Positions 1-7,457 of a DNA stretch of 32,154 bases are shown piece after piece. The stretch lies in assembly GCF_007097485.1 (NCBI RefSeq), contig NZ_VKDE01000043.1, forward strand, positions 1 through 32,154, written 5' to 3'. Position 1 is the first letter of the stretch; every line of letters begins with the position of its first letter. This DNA is from Carboxylicivirga sp. M1479 (GTDB lineage: Bacteria > Bacteroidota > Bacteroidia > Bacteroidales > Marinilabiliaceae). The notes below the pieces were generated by a model. The model was not told where the DNA came from. It ran no database searches and was given only the letters and a program-made list of their open reading frames with translations. Position numbers and translations under genes: made by a program.

Positions 1-99
1 ATTTGGCCATCTTAATGACTCCAAATAATCAATGCAGTCCTGTTCGGTTTTAAACATTTTTTCAAATTCCATTTGATCTGCCGGATATTCCATATCCAT
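1..99 (-). CDS. IS1595-family transposase, N-terminal fragment (runs off the left edge)
   Basis: The first 33 codons of a minus-strand frame start at ATG 97-99 (a second ATG lies two codons later) and continue past base 1. The translation begins MDMEYPADQMEFEKMF and ends with LESLRWPN at the window edge. The 'YP..Q.EFE.MF.tE..C..YL..LRWP' pattern is what I know from the start of IS1595/ISXO2-type transposases, just before their zinc-ribbon cysteines. The zinc ribbon and DDE catalytic core would lie outside the window, so intactness cannot be judged. I could not place the terminal inverted repeat in bases 100-207. The assignment rests on the N-terminal pattern alone. Confidence 0.6.
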   Translation of the reverse strand, partial: MDMEYPADQMEFEKMFKTEQDCIDYLESLRWPN

Positions 100-207
100 A
101 AAGTTAAAACTTTACGGGAGATGATTAAATACCCCATAAAAGTTAATTTTACACCTGTAGAAAAAATGTACTAGAGAATTGATGATGTAAAAAATATATG
201 TTTAGTG

Positions 208-888
208 TTATAATTCCGTGTGTAATTTTGATATTTTATCAGTGCTAAAGATTTTATTCATAATGCATTTGACTATTAATACAGAAATATTCTCACTTTC
301 TGTTTTGTTTAGAATGTTTTCCCGGTGTTTATCCACTGTTCGTGTTGAAATAAATAACTTTTGGGCTATGGCCTCTCTTCCAAATCCAGCGCATAAATAT
401 GGTAATATCTCTTTTTCCCTGGTTGTAAGGGTACCTATATTTTTTAACGTATTATTTGGGGAAAGTGCATTTGATGTGCGCCTCGAAAATTCAGCAATAA
501 TATCCATTGAGAAATAATTGCCATTATTAGCCACAGTTTGTATAGCATCATTTACCTCTTTAAGCGAGGCTCCTTTTAAGATGTATCCATTAGCTCCTTC
601 TTGCATCATTTTTTCCACAGAATCTAAATCACTCATGGAGGTAAATGCAATGACCTTAATGTTTGGATGTCGCTTTTTTAAAATAGATGTGGTTTCAATG
701 CCATCCATCTCGGGCATTAAAAGATCTACAAAAACAATATCAATATTTAAATCAACGACTTCACTTAAAAATTGCTTCCCACTTTCGAAAGTGTACGAAT
801 TAAGGACATATTTTGATTCTTCAAGGATGATTTTAAAACCAATTCTTAAAATTGGGTGGTCATCTACAATGGCGATATTTAATTCCAT
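208..888 (-). CDS. NarL/FixJ-type response regulator (receiver + LuxR HTH)
   Basis: This 226-residue protein has an N-terminal receiver (about 3-120): acidic pair D9/D10, phospho-acceptor D55 in the VDLLMPEMDG motif, T83/S84 and K105, so all phosphorylation residues are present. A LuxR-type helix-turn-helix occupies about 152-212 (LTTREKEILPYL, then IAQKLFISTRTVDKHRENIL). It should act as a DNA-binding output of a two-component system. It is transcribed divergently from a hemerythrin/histidine kinase pair whose kinase could be its partner, but this is inference. NarL-type regulators more often pair with HisKA_3 kinases than with the HisKA type seen next door. TACTTTCG on the minus strand at 948-941 resembles a -7 element with one mismatch, with no convincing -33 box. 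Confidence 0.93.
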   Translation of the reverse strand: MELNIAIVDDHPILRIGFKIILEESKYVLNSYTFESGKQFLSEVVDLNIDIVFVDLLMPEMDGIETTSILKKRHPNIKVIAFTSMSDLDSVEKMMQEGANGYILKGASLKEVNDAIQTVANNGNYFSMDIIAEFSRRTSNALSPNNTLKNIGTLTTREKEILPYLCAGFGREAIAQKLFISTRTVDKHRENILNKTESENISVLIVKCIMNKIFSTDKISKLHTEL

Positions 889-1020
889 TATTTAATTAGG
901 TTAGCAATTTTAAAATAACGGAGCGAGGTTTGATATGTCGCGAAAGTAGTAAAAAAATATACACATAAGGTTCGTAGAGTCGAGTTTGTGGTTTTTTACG
1001 GAAAGATACGTATGTGAATG

Positions 1021-1035
1021 TAGGTAATTTACCTA
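1021..1035. promoter_or_regulatory. 15-bp palindrome between the divergent regulator and hemerythrin genes
   Basis: TAGGTAATTTACCTA is a perfect palindrome with 7-bp arms and a one-base centre. A second imperfect one, ACATATTCGTATATGT (6-bp arms), lies at 1047-1062. Both sit in the 242-bp divergent region between the LuxR-type regulator and the hemerythrin gene. Dimeric regulators such as the neighbouring LuxR-type protein bind sites of this form. Assignment to that protein is inference. Confidence 0.35.
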
Positions 1036-1130
1036 TTTTGATTCTCACATATTCGTATATGTCTTTTAATAAGTATTTTCGCCACTGTAATACGATTTTT
1101 TTTAATCTAAAAAGTGGAATCTATAATATA

Positions 1131-1562
1131 ATGGACATTAATAAAAAAATCACCTGGAAAGCAGAGTGGAATATTGGTATTAACCGAATTGATTTTGAGC
1201 ATAAGATATTTCTGGAACTTATTGATTCATTAAGAAATGAAATTAAAAAAAATAGTACTTGGGAAATATTATCCAGAATAATAAGGGAAATTGAAAAATA
1301 TGCTGAATTTCATTTTATTAGTGAAGAGAACTTTTTATTCTTTATTGACTACCCCCAATACATAGAGCATCAAGAAGCTCATTATATTTTATTGGAGAGG
1401 CTTAATATTGCTAAACATAAGGTAGATGATTTATGTGAGTTATTGGAATTTATTTATGAATGGTTTATCGATCATACTTTAAAAGAAGACATTAAGATTA
1501 CTGAGTATTTAAAAGAAAACGGTAAGGAATATCATTTTTCAAAGGGGAGTGGTAATGAGTGA
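1131..1562 (+). CDS. Bacteriohemerythrin (single-domain di-iron O2-binding protein)
   Basis: The protein has 143 residues from ATG 1131 (MDINKKITWK). The frame stays open 39 codons further upstream, but hemerythrins begin with just such a 'W...' stretch, so the shorter start is preferred. All seven expected iron ligands are visible: H24, H61, E65, H80, H84, H115 and D120, in the spacing H...HxxxE...HxxxH...HxxxxD. A cytoplasmic O2-, NO- or redox-responsive four-helix bundle is expected. The stop overlaps the start of the downstream receiver-kinase gene by 8 bases (ATGAGTGA), implying translational coupling. That pairing suggests the hemerythrin is the sensory or oxygen-carrying partner of the kinase. 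The order is hemerythrin then kinase, with the LuxR-type regulator divergent. Confidence 0.9.
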   Translation: MDINKKITWKAEWNIGINRIDFEHKIFLELIDSLRNEIKKNSTWEILSRIIREIEKYAEFHFISEENFLFFIDYPQYIEHQEAHYILLERLNIAKHKVDDLCELLEFIYEWFIDHTLKEDIKITEYLKENGKEYHFSKGSGNE

Positions 1563-2667
1563 AAGAAAGTCCATTTTAATTGTTGATGATATTGTTGAAA
1601 ATCTGGATCTGTTGAAAAAATTGATAGCAGAAACTGACTGTGATATTTATACATCTTGCAATGCCAATCAAGCACATCAATTATGCCAAAAAATTAAATT
1701 TGACTTAATGCTCATTGATGTTAGAATGCCAGGAGTGGATGGAATCGAGGCAACTAGAAGGATTAGAAAGTCTTCAATAAATAGTGATAGTCCTGTATTA
1801 TTTATGGTTGCGAAAACTGATTTGAACAATATTTCCAGAGCATACAAGGAAGGAGGGGTTGATATTATCACCAAACCTTTTCAGTCTGATGAGCTTTTAA
1901 CCCGGCTAGGTACTCATTTGACATTGCAGGAGCAAAAGGTACGTTTACAAGAGCTTGTTGATACCAGAGATCGGTTTATTAATATTTTAGCTCATGATTT
2001 AAATAGTCCATTTACTACTATATTGGGCTTTACACAGTTACTTGCTGAAAACCTAGAATCATTTAATAAGGAGGAGCTTAGGAGGTATCTGAACTTGATA
2101 CACAACGTTTCTGAAAATACGCACGGACTTTTGAATAATTTATTGAGCTGGGAAACGTTGAAGCAAAATAGAATACCATTTAGCCCGCAAAAAGTCTGTT
2201 TGCGGTTAAGACTTGACGAATGTTGTTTATTGATGAGAAGTGTGGCAGCTGCAAAGGATATTGATATTGTAGTCGATGTTGATGAGAAAATAATGCTACA
2301 TGCTGATTTTAAAATGCTCGATACTATTTTACGTAACCTGATATCAAATGCCATCAAATTTACGCCTAATTCAAAGCGTATTATTGTATCTGCAATTGTG
2401 AAAAAGGATACTTGTGAAATTAAAATCTCAGACTCAGGAATTGGTATGTCAGATGACGTTAAATCTAAGCTATTTAAATTAGGAGAAGAAACATCCGTGC
2501 CAGGTACAAATGGAGAAAAGGGGACTGGTTTTGGTTTAATACTATGCAATGAATTTGTTAGAAAACATGGTGGTTCTATTCGTGTAGAGAGTGAAGTTGG
2601 AAAAGGGAGTCACTTTATCTTTTCATTGCCATTGTTTTATGATGAGTTATCATTGGCGGGCACTTAA
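1555..2667 (+). CDS. Receiver-histidine kinase hybrid (REC-HisKA-HATPase)
   Basis: The protein has 370 residues from ATG 1555. A GTG two codons earlier is in frame, but the purine-rich AAGGGGAG at 1542-1549 is well spaced for 1555. The receiver spans about 5-120, with D11/D12, phospho-acceptor D55 and K107. The usual Thr/Ser at the switch position is Val85 (FMVAKTD). A HisKA segment carries H147 in the motif ILAHDLNSP, followed by HATPase_c with the N box (NLISNAIKFT), DSGIGM and a GTGFGL glycine box. There are no membrane segments or PAS domain, so this is a soluble kinase whose input probably comes through the N-terminal receiver or a partner protein. It overlaps the hemerythrin stop by 8 bases, pointing to that protein as the partner. 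Confidence 0.93.
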   Translation: MSERKSILIVDDIVENLDLLKKLIAETDCDIYTSCNANQAHQLCQKIKFDLMLIDVRMPGVDGIEATRRIRKSSINSDSPVLFMVAKTDLNNISRAYKEGGVDIITKPFQSDELLTRLGTHLTLQEQKVRLQELVDTRDRFINILAHDLNSPFTTILGFTQLLAENLESFNKEELRRYLNLIHNVSENTHGLLNNLLSWETLKQNRIPFSPQKVCLRLRLDECCLLMRSVAAAKDIDIVVDVDEKIMLHADFKMLDTILRNLISNAIKFTPNSKRIIVSAIVKKDTCEIKISDSGIGMSDDVKSKLFKLGEETSVPGTNGEKGTGFGLILCNEFVRKHGGSIRVESEVGKGSHFIFSLPLFYDELSLAGT

Positions 2668-3233
2668 CACTCTCTGATTATTAATTATCTACCTTTTAGT
2701 TCTTCGACCTTTTTGTAATTGCATTTCGTAAGCGACTCACTTATACCAATATTACATCGAAACGCGCCTTGTTCTTTTGAATATATGTTTTGTAGAAGAA
2801 TATCACCATGACTAAGCCTTAATTTTCGCCTCACATAAGTTCAAAATATTCAAAATAGTTTAAGTCTTATTTTAAAATAGAATTGGAATTAAATGAGTTT
2901 TGTCGACCATCGTTTGCTACACTGGAGGATTCTGATATGGTATCTGCCACTGGTTGATGAAATAAATTGGACAGTCAGGTTGATGATACCTCCATGTTAG
3001 CCTGAAGTGAGTCCGATACACAGGCCTTGTTATTTTTTTGTTAATACGAAGGGCCTCTAAAAATAAAATAGCTGTCCTTGGAGTATTAAAGTGCATATTT
3101 TAATTAATCTTATGACGGTATAGGTGTATCAAATTGTTGCTAATGAGTAATTTAGTGGTGCTCTGGCGTTCGTCGGTAAAAGTTCAAATTCCAGAGCTAA
3201 AGAGTTGTTTTATAGTGTTGTTATGTTGTTTTC
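2668..3233. other. Gene-poor stretch, no supported gene
   Basis: These 566 bases follow the kinase stop and precede a broken small gene on the opposite strand. Only short open frames exist. A 50-codon minus-strand frame (2685-2834) is protein-like but unrecognised. GCTCTGG at 3160-3166 is repeated inverted as CCAGAGC at 3191-3197. Together with the adjacent broken gene and the nearby transposase end, this looks like decayed accessory DNA. I see no RNA gene or convincing terminator. Confidence 0.4.
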
Positions 3234-3518
3234 TTACTCCTGCGATTGATTATAAATACCCTTACTGTCTATGCGACAACACCACTTCGCCTCAAGAGCC
3301 CAATATTGATGAGTGTTGAGTTCAACAATGCCGCTGGTAATTAAGTTGTCTGTTTCGTGGCAACTGCTAAAGTCGTTTGTTTATAATTTTACACGGAGGC
3401 CTTCACTTAATTCAATGGTATTTCCTTCAGAATCTTTTTTGAAATCTGTTTTTGACAAGAGGACTAGATCCTCTTCAATCATTTCTTTAAAGTCAAGGTA
3501 TAATCGGGCTTCTTTCAT
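3234..3518 (-). pseudogene. Small conserved-looking protein gene interrupted by one in-frame stop
   Basis: From ATG 3516-3518 the minus strand encodes 45 residues (start MKEARLYLDFKEMIEEDLVL) up to a TAA at 3381-3383. The same frame then stays open for another 48 codons to a TAA at 3234-3236. The second part includes TDNLITSGIVE and AKWCCRIDSKGIYNQSQE. The two halves read as one protein of about 93 residues with a hydrophilic beta-rich look. From memory, a family of small uncharacterised Bacteroidota proteins begins 'ARLYLDFNEMIE.DLVLLSKTD' and ends '.KW.CRID..GI', and the TAA sits where that family has Tyr (VKL-Y), a single-base change. Function is unknown. A sequencing error or translational readthrough could mimic the break. 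Confidence 0.55.
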
Positions 3519-3675
3519 TTTTGTTTATTAATCTGTTATGGGATGACTTGTGAATGATACCTATTATTTAATGCTTATTTCCAGTTGTAAATAAGGAGGT
3601 AGTGATTAACACCCACAAGGAGAATAGGTAGAAATGAAAAAATGATCTACCAATATAATATTTCCTTTATGGGTT

Positions 3676-3684
3676 TAATTTTGC
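3676..3684 (+). promoter_or_regulatory. Possible -7 promoter element upstream of the amidotransferase gene
   Basis: TAATTTTGC matches the Bacteroidota -7 consensus TAnnTTTGY exactly and lies about 70 bp before the start codon at 3753. No good TTTG -33 box is visible at the expected distance, so the call is weak. Confidence 0.3.
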
Positions 3685-3724
3685 ATTCGTTTTTGGCGTA
3701 TCTTGCACGTGTTAATTTATTGTT

Positions 3725-3740
3725 TTACTAGCTGTAGTAA
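3725..3740. promoter_or_regulatory. Operator-like inverted repeat before the amidotransferase gene
   Basis: TTACTAGCTGTAGTAA has perfect 6-bp arms around GCTG and ends 12 bases before the ATG at 3753, a position suited to repressor binding or a translational-control hairpin. The binding protein is unknown. Confidence 0.35.
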
Positions 3741-3752
3741 GTATTTTGCGAG

Positions 3753-4328
3753 ATGTTGTTAGTCATTGATAACCAAAGTGCTTTCATAAAGAAATTCAAA
3801 AGACAATTTCTTTCAGAGCAGGATTTTGATTATGTGTTTTTTGATCATAATCAACCCATTACCTTATCTGCCAAGACAGAGATAAAAGGTATTATATTAT
3901 CGGGTGGTAAAGGTAATCCCTACGAGCCATTAAATTTAACCAGTAACTTTGTTGCTTTAATGAACTTTGAAGTGCCTGTTTTAGGCTTTTGTTTAGGTCA
4001 TGAAATTATTGCTGTTAGTTACCGTGGTAGAATTAAAAAGCTGGCACAATATCATGGAAAAAAAGAAGTGATATCCATTACCAAATCATCCGATCCTATT
4101 TTTGATGGTCTAAACAAAAAGGAGGTTTCGTTGGTAAAGCGTCATGCTTATTATGTTGCCGAGTTACCGGCTGCTTTTGAAAGCCTGGCGACATCAGATA
4201 CTTGTTTTACAGAGGTTATTAAGCATAAAGAAAAACCAATTTACGGTTTCCAGTCGCATCCCGAGGTGTCAGGAGATGATGGTATGATGATGGTGAAGAA
4301 CTTCCTGAAAATTTGCAAAATTATATAA
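3753..4328 (+). CDS. Stand-alone class I glutamine amidotransferase (GuaA-subunit-A-like)
   Basis: This 191-residue protein is the length of a bare class I GATase domain. The nucleophile C80 lies in GFCLGHE, and the other triad members are H169 and E171 in QSHPE. An early LSGG motif (50-52) fits the oxyanion region. The chain resembles the glutaminase subunit of archaeal-type GMP synthase, releasing ammonia from glutamine for a partner enzyme. No GMP synthetase domain is adjacent, and the usual 'SH.D' stretch is replaced by KRHAYYV (130-135). The next gene, 182 bp downstream on the same strand, encodes an ATP-grasp ligase. An amidation partnership with it is possible but unproven. Confidence 0.85.
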   Translation: MLLVIDNQSAFIKKFKRQFLSEQDFDYVFFDHNQPITLSAKTEIKGIILSGGKGNPYEPLNLTSNFVALMNFEVPVLGFCLGHEIIAVSYRGRIKKLAQYHGKKEVISITKSSDPIFDGLNKKEVSLVKRHAYYVAELPAAFESLATSDTCFTEVIKHKEKPIYGFQSHPEVSGDDGMMMVKNFLKICKII

Positions 4329-4432
4329 TAAGTAAAGCCTTGACTTTAGGCAGCAAGTGCATCTGTTGTACAGGGTTTTGATGTTTTTATTTGAGTTCAA
4401 TTAGTAATAAAATTTATTAAATGAAACGAGCT

Positions 4433-4449
4433 ATGAAAGTTTCTTTCAT
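4433..4449. promoter_or_regulatory. Palindrome upstream of the ATP-grasp/M20 gene
   Basis: ATGAAAGTTTCTTTCAT has perfect 7-bp arms around a 3-base centre and lies about 60 bp before the ATG at 4511. It could be an operator. It differs from the palindrome in front of the amidotransferase gene, so there is no sign of shared control. Confidence 0.3.
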
Positions 4450-4510
4450 TCATGATAGATGCATAGAATTGGCTAGTTTCAAGCGACCTTTAAACTTAAT
4501 ATGTTAACGC

Positions 4511-6655
4511 ATGAAAGTTGCTTTGATTTACAACAAAGATATCAGTGGTGTAATAAACACCTTTGGTATGCAAAACAAGGAGTTCTACAATGAACAAACT
4601 GTTAAAAAAGTAGCGGAAAGTCTTGAAAAAGCCGGCCATAATGTGGCTGTACTCGACGGCAATAAGCAAATTATTGAACGTTTAGAAAACTTTATGCCCA
4701 GGGTGAACGAGGGTGAACAGATGGGTATGATTTTTAATATGGCATATGGCATTCAGGGTGAATCACGTTATACCCATATACCAAGTATGCTCGAAATGCT
4801 TGGATTACCTTATGTTGGTTCGTCGCCATCGGGCCATGCACTCGCATTAGACAAAGTTCTGACTAAAATAATATGGAAGAACAACGGTTTGCCAACGCCT
4901 GATTTTTGGGTCTTCAACAGCCATGATGAAGATATGTCATCGGTAAAGTTTCCGGTGATTGTAAAGCCCAAAATGGAGAGTGTATCCTTTGGATTAAAAG
5001 TGGTTTATAACCAGGAGGATTTAAGAGAAGCGGTTCATTTTATTGTTGCCGAATTTGGTCAGCAGGCATTGGTGGAGCAGTTTATTAGAGGCAAGGAATT
5101 TTGTGTGGGTTTGATTGGGAACTCCCCTGTTGAATCTTTTCCGGTGTTAGAAATCGATTTGGAAGGAGATCCTGATGCCATTCAAACAGTTGACGATAAG
5201 CAGGGTAAGCCTAAGAGGAAAGTTTGTCCGGCACACATCTCTGAGGAATTGTCAGAAAAAATGCAAAAAATAAGCATTGAAGCATTCAAAGCCTTAAACC
5301 TAAGAGATTTTGCTCGTGTTGACATTCGGCTGGATGAAGACGACAATATATACTTGTTGGAAATAAACTCTATGGCAAGCCTTGGTGAGACGGGTTCGTA
5401 TCCCACGGCTGCAAAGGTTGCCGGGTATAACTTTGAATCTTTGGTCAATAAAATGCTCGATGTAGCTTCGGTGCGTTATTTTACCAATACCTTGCCACAG
5501 GCAGAAGCTTCAAAACCAGTTGCTAAAAGTAATCCAACAGCGCGTATGCGTACGTTTATCAAAACCAGACAACAACGCACTGAGAAACTTCTAAAACAGT
5601 TGGTAGATACCGATACCTATGTTAGGAATGTGGAAGGGGTAAATTATTGTTCTGGAATAATAAGTTCTGAATTGAGTCAGATGGGATTTACACAGGAAGT
5701 TCATCCTCAACTAGAGGTGGGTAATATTCTATATTTCTCCAACTCATTTCATCAGGAAGTGGATTATCTGATTATTCAACCATTGGATAACCGTATTAAG
5801 CTGGCAAAACACGAAAACTATCAGGAGCAGGAACAATATCTTGAGGGGACTGGTATTTGGGAAAATAAAGGTGGAATTGCTATATTAATTTCTGCACTAC
5901 AAGCATTGAAATTTTCAAGGAATCTTAAAAAAATTAATATAGGCATCCTCCTGATCACAGATTCATCGATTGACGGAAGGTATTCTAAATCTATTATTCA
6001 ACAGAAGACAGGAAAAGCTAAAGCAGTTATCTCATTAAGTGGTTCATCTAAAAATGGTGGACTAATTTTGTCTCGTTCAGGATCAGCCTTGTACCGTATT
6101 GAAACAAAATTAATTAAGAAAGATAACCCCGAAAATGTGTCAGCCACAGCCATGAATTTTAATAAGACACTGGCTTCTATATCTGACATATCTTATAATG
6201 ATAGCAACAACATTATTGCTCCTTATAACATTGAGTTTACCAGTAATATTTTTAAAATGACGGCTTATGGCTCTGCCGGCATTAGTATTCGATATAATAG
6301 TCCAGAAAAACTGGATGAAATAGAGAAGAAAATAAAGAAAATATTAGCCGCTCAAAAGCGTAGTAAGATATTTCAGGTTAAAATAGAAGGAGGCTTAAAA
6401 AGGCCTGCAATGGCTGTTTCAACAAAATCTAAGCATTTTTATGACGGTATTTATGACTTGGCAAAGAAAATTGATGTGCGTATAAGTGAAGAGCATCGGT
6501 GGAGTTCGGCAGATATATGCCACATTAATAAAGATATGCCCATCATAGATGGCTTAGGCCCTGTTGGTGAGTATTTGCCTTCAGATAACGAAAGAATAAT
6601 CCGTCATAGTTTAATTGAAAGGGCTTTGCTTCTTGCCTTGGTGTTGAAGAAATAG
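4511..6655 (+). CDS. ATP-grasp (D-Ala-D-Ala-ligase-like) ligase fused to a degenerate M20 peptidase-like domain
   Basis: Residues 1-320 form a D-alanine-D-alanine-ligase-like ATP-grasp unit: K152 in the VIVKPK strand, E189 and E196 around the ATP-binding strand, and the magnesium set D271, E284 and N286 (LLEINSMASLGETG). It looks catalytically intact and should ligate a carboxylate to an amine. Residues about 345-714 follow an M20 metallopeptidase plan, including the inserted dimerisation domain (about 517-620), but the zinc ligands are eroded. The usual 'GHxD' is QPLD (423-426), the bridging 'D.KGG' Asp is E451, the catalytic 'EE' is S485-S486, and the last His position is occupied by EYLP. 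The second half therefore probably binds rather than cleaves. The substrate is unknown. A glutamine amidotransferase lies upstream. Confidence 0.85.
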   Translation: MKVALIYNKDISGVINTFGMQNKEFYNEQTVKKVAESLEKAGHNVAVLDGNKQIIERLENFMPRVNEGEQMGMIFNMAYGIQGESRYTHIPSMLEMLGLPYVGSSPSGHALALDKVLTKIIWKNNGLPTPDFWVFNSHDEDMSSVKFPVIVKPKMESVSFGLKVVYNQEDLREAVHFIVAEFGQQALVEQFIRGKEFCVGLIGNSPVESFPVLEIDLEGDPDAIQTVDDKQGKPKRKVCPAHISEELSEKMQKISIEAFKALNLRDFARVDIRLDEDDNIYLLEINSMASLGETGSYPTAAKVAGYNFESLVNKMLDVASVRYFTNTLPQAEASKPVAKSNPTARMRTFIKTRQQRTEKLLKQLVDTDTYVRNVEGVNYCSGIISSELSQMGFTQEVHPQLEVGNILYFSNSFHQEVDYLIIQPLDNRIKLAKHENYQEQEQYLEGTGIWENKGGIAILISALQALKFSRNLKKINIGILLITDSSIDGRYSKSIIQQKTGKAKAVISLSGSSKNGGLILSRSGSALYRIETKLIKKDNPENVSATAMNFNKTLASISDISYNDSNNIIAPYNIEFTSNIFKMTAYGSAGISIRYNSPEKLDEIEKKIKKILAAQKRSKIFQVKIEGGLKRPAMAVSTKSKHFYDGIYDLAKKIDVRISEEHRWSSADICHINKDMPIIDGLGPVGEYLPSDNERIIRHSLIERALLLALVLKK

Positions 6656-7078
6656 AATAAGATCATAAAAAAGATAAATAACGGTGGTGTCGCAAAAGTA
6701 TTTCTGTAAACCTACACAAATAGTTTCACTTAAGTCTTCTACTGGGGAATTGATGATTGGTGAAGCTAATTAGGTGCAATTAAAAACTACCGAGCTATTA
6801 TATTTTTACTTTCGTGCACTCTCATATTTTTTATTCATTATAAGGTAAAGGAGTTGGTTGTAATGTGTAAGTGAATCTAATTGATTGCATAAATCGAAGT
6901 CAAACAGGGTAATACATGGCGTTAATTTTATGTTTTTTGTAGTCATTGTTGAGTGTACTTTACGGGAAACTAAGGTAGTAAACGTCAAAATATTCCAATA
7001 AATGAACTTATTATTATTAGTTTTAAGTTATTTTTAGAAAAAAAGCATATTTTAGTAAAACTTAAATTTCAAAAAGAT
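6656..7078. other. 423-bp intergenic region upstream of the HU gene
   Basis: No convincing gene on either strand. The longest open frame (60 codons, minus) overlaps nothing recognisable. The last 80 bases before the HU start are very A/T-rich, as expected for a strong promoter, but I find no clear -33/-7 pair and no terminator after the ATP-grasp gene. Confidence 0.4.
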
Positions 7079-7351
7079 ATGAATAAACAAGAATTAGTTT
7101 CTGCTATAGCAGAAGAAGCAGGTATCACAAAAGCTGATGCAGAAAAAGCACTTAATGGCTTTGTTAAAGTAACCAAAGAAACTCTAGCTAAAAAGGAAAG
7201 TATCCAATTAATTGGTTTTGGTACATTTTCAATATCAGAGCGTTCAGCTCGTACAGGCCGCAACCCACAAACAGGTAAGGAAATTCAAATAGCAGCAAAA
7301 AATGTTGCTAAGTTTAAAGTGGGAAAAGCTTTAGATGAAAGTATTAACTAG
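7079..7351 (+). CDS. hup: HU-family nucleoid-associated DNA-binding protein
   Basis: At 90 residues it is the canonical HU length. It begins MNKQELVSAIAEEAGITK, and the signature GFGTFSISERSARTGRNPQTG spans the start of the beta-ribbon arms. The intercalating proline of the RNPQTGKEI motif is present near residue 64. It should form dimers that bend and compact DNA non-specifically. It is monocistronic: a 423-bp upstream gap and a strong intrinsic terminator at 7414-7457. HU rather than IHF is preferred because of the N-terminal sequence and the lack of IHF-type extensions. Confidence 0.96.
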   Translation: MNKQELVSAIAEEAGITKADAEKALNGFVKVTKETLAKKESIQLIGFGTFSISERSARTGRNPQTGKEIQIAAKNVAKFKVGKALDESIN

Positions 7352-7413
7352 GGAATTCACTTGCTATTAAAGGTGAAGGCCTAGATAGAAAGTACATTCT
7401 TTCTTAAAATTAC

Positions 7414-7457
7414 AATCCCTGATGAAGTCAAATGACCGATTCAGGGATTTTTGTTTT
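7414..7457 (+). terminator. Rho-independent terminator of the HU gene
   Basis: AATCCCTGA at 7414-7422 pairs perfectly with TCAGGGATT at 7441-7449 (9 bp), followed by a T-rich run to about 7457. It sits 63 bases after the HU stop. Confidence 0.88.

Noticed and set aside
1014-1130. 39-codon upstream extension of the hemerythrin gene
   Set aside because: The extension overlaps the palindromic control region, starts with GTG and is foreign to the hemerythrin domain.
2685-2834. 50-codon minus-strand open frame ending in a Lys/Glu-rich stretch
   Set aside because: It looks protein-like but has only a GTG start, no recognised family and an upstream in-frame stop. Such frames are common by chance in A/T-rich DNA.
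3170-3200. GTTCAAATTCC resembling a tRNA T-arm
   Set aside because: No acceptor stem, D-arm or anticodon arm can be built around it.
3742-3748. TATTTTG words just before the starts at 3753 and 15707, resembling -7 elements
   Set aside because: They are one base short of TAnnTTTG, lack a -33 partner and lie too close to the start codons.
4353-4364. GCAAGTGCATCT, repeated at 26983-26994, with shorter GCAAGTGCA at 20043-20051
   Set aside because: A shared 12-mer in 32 kb of biased composition is expected by chance, and the contexts do not match.
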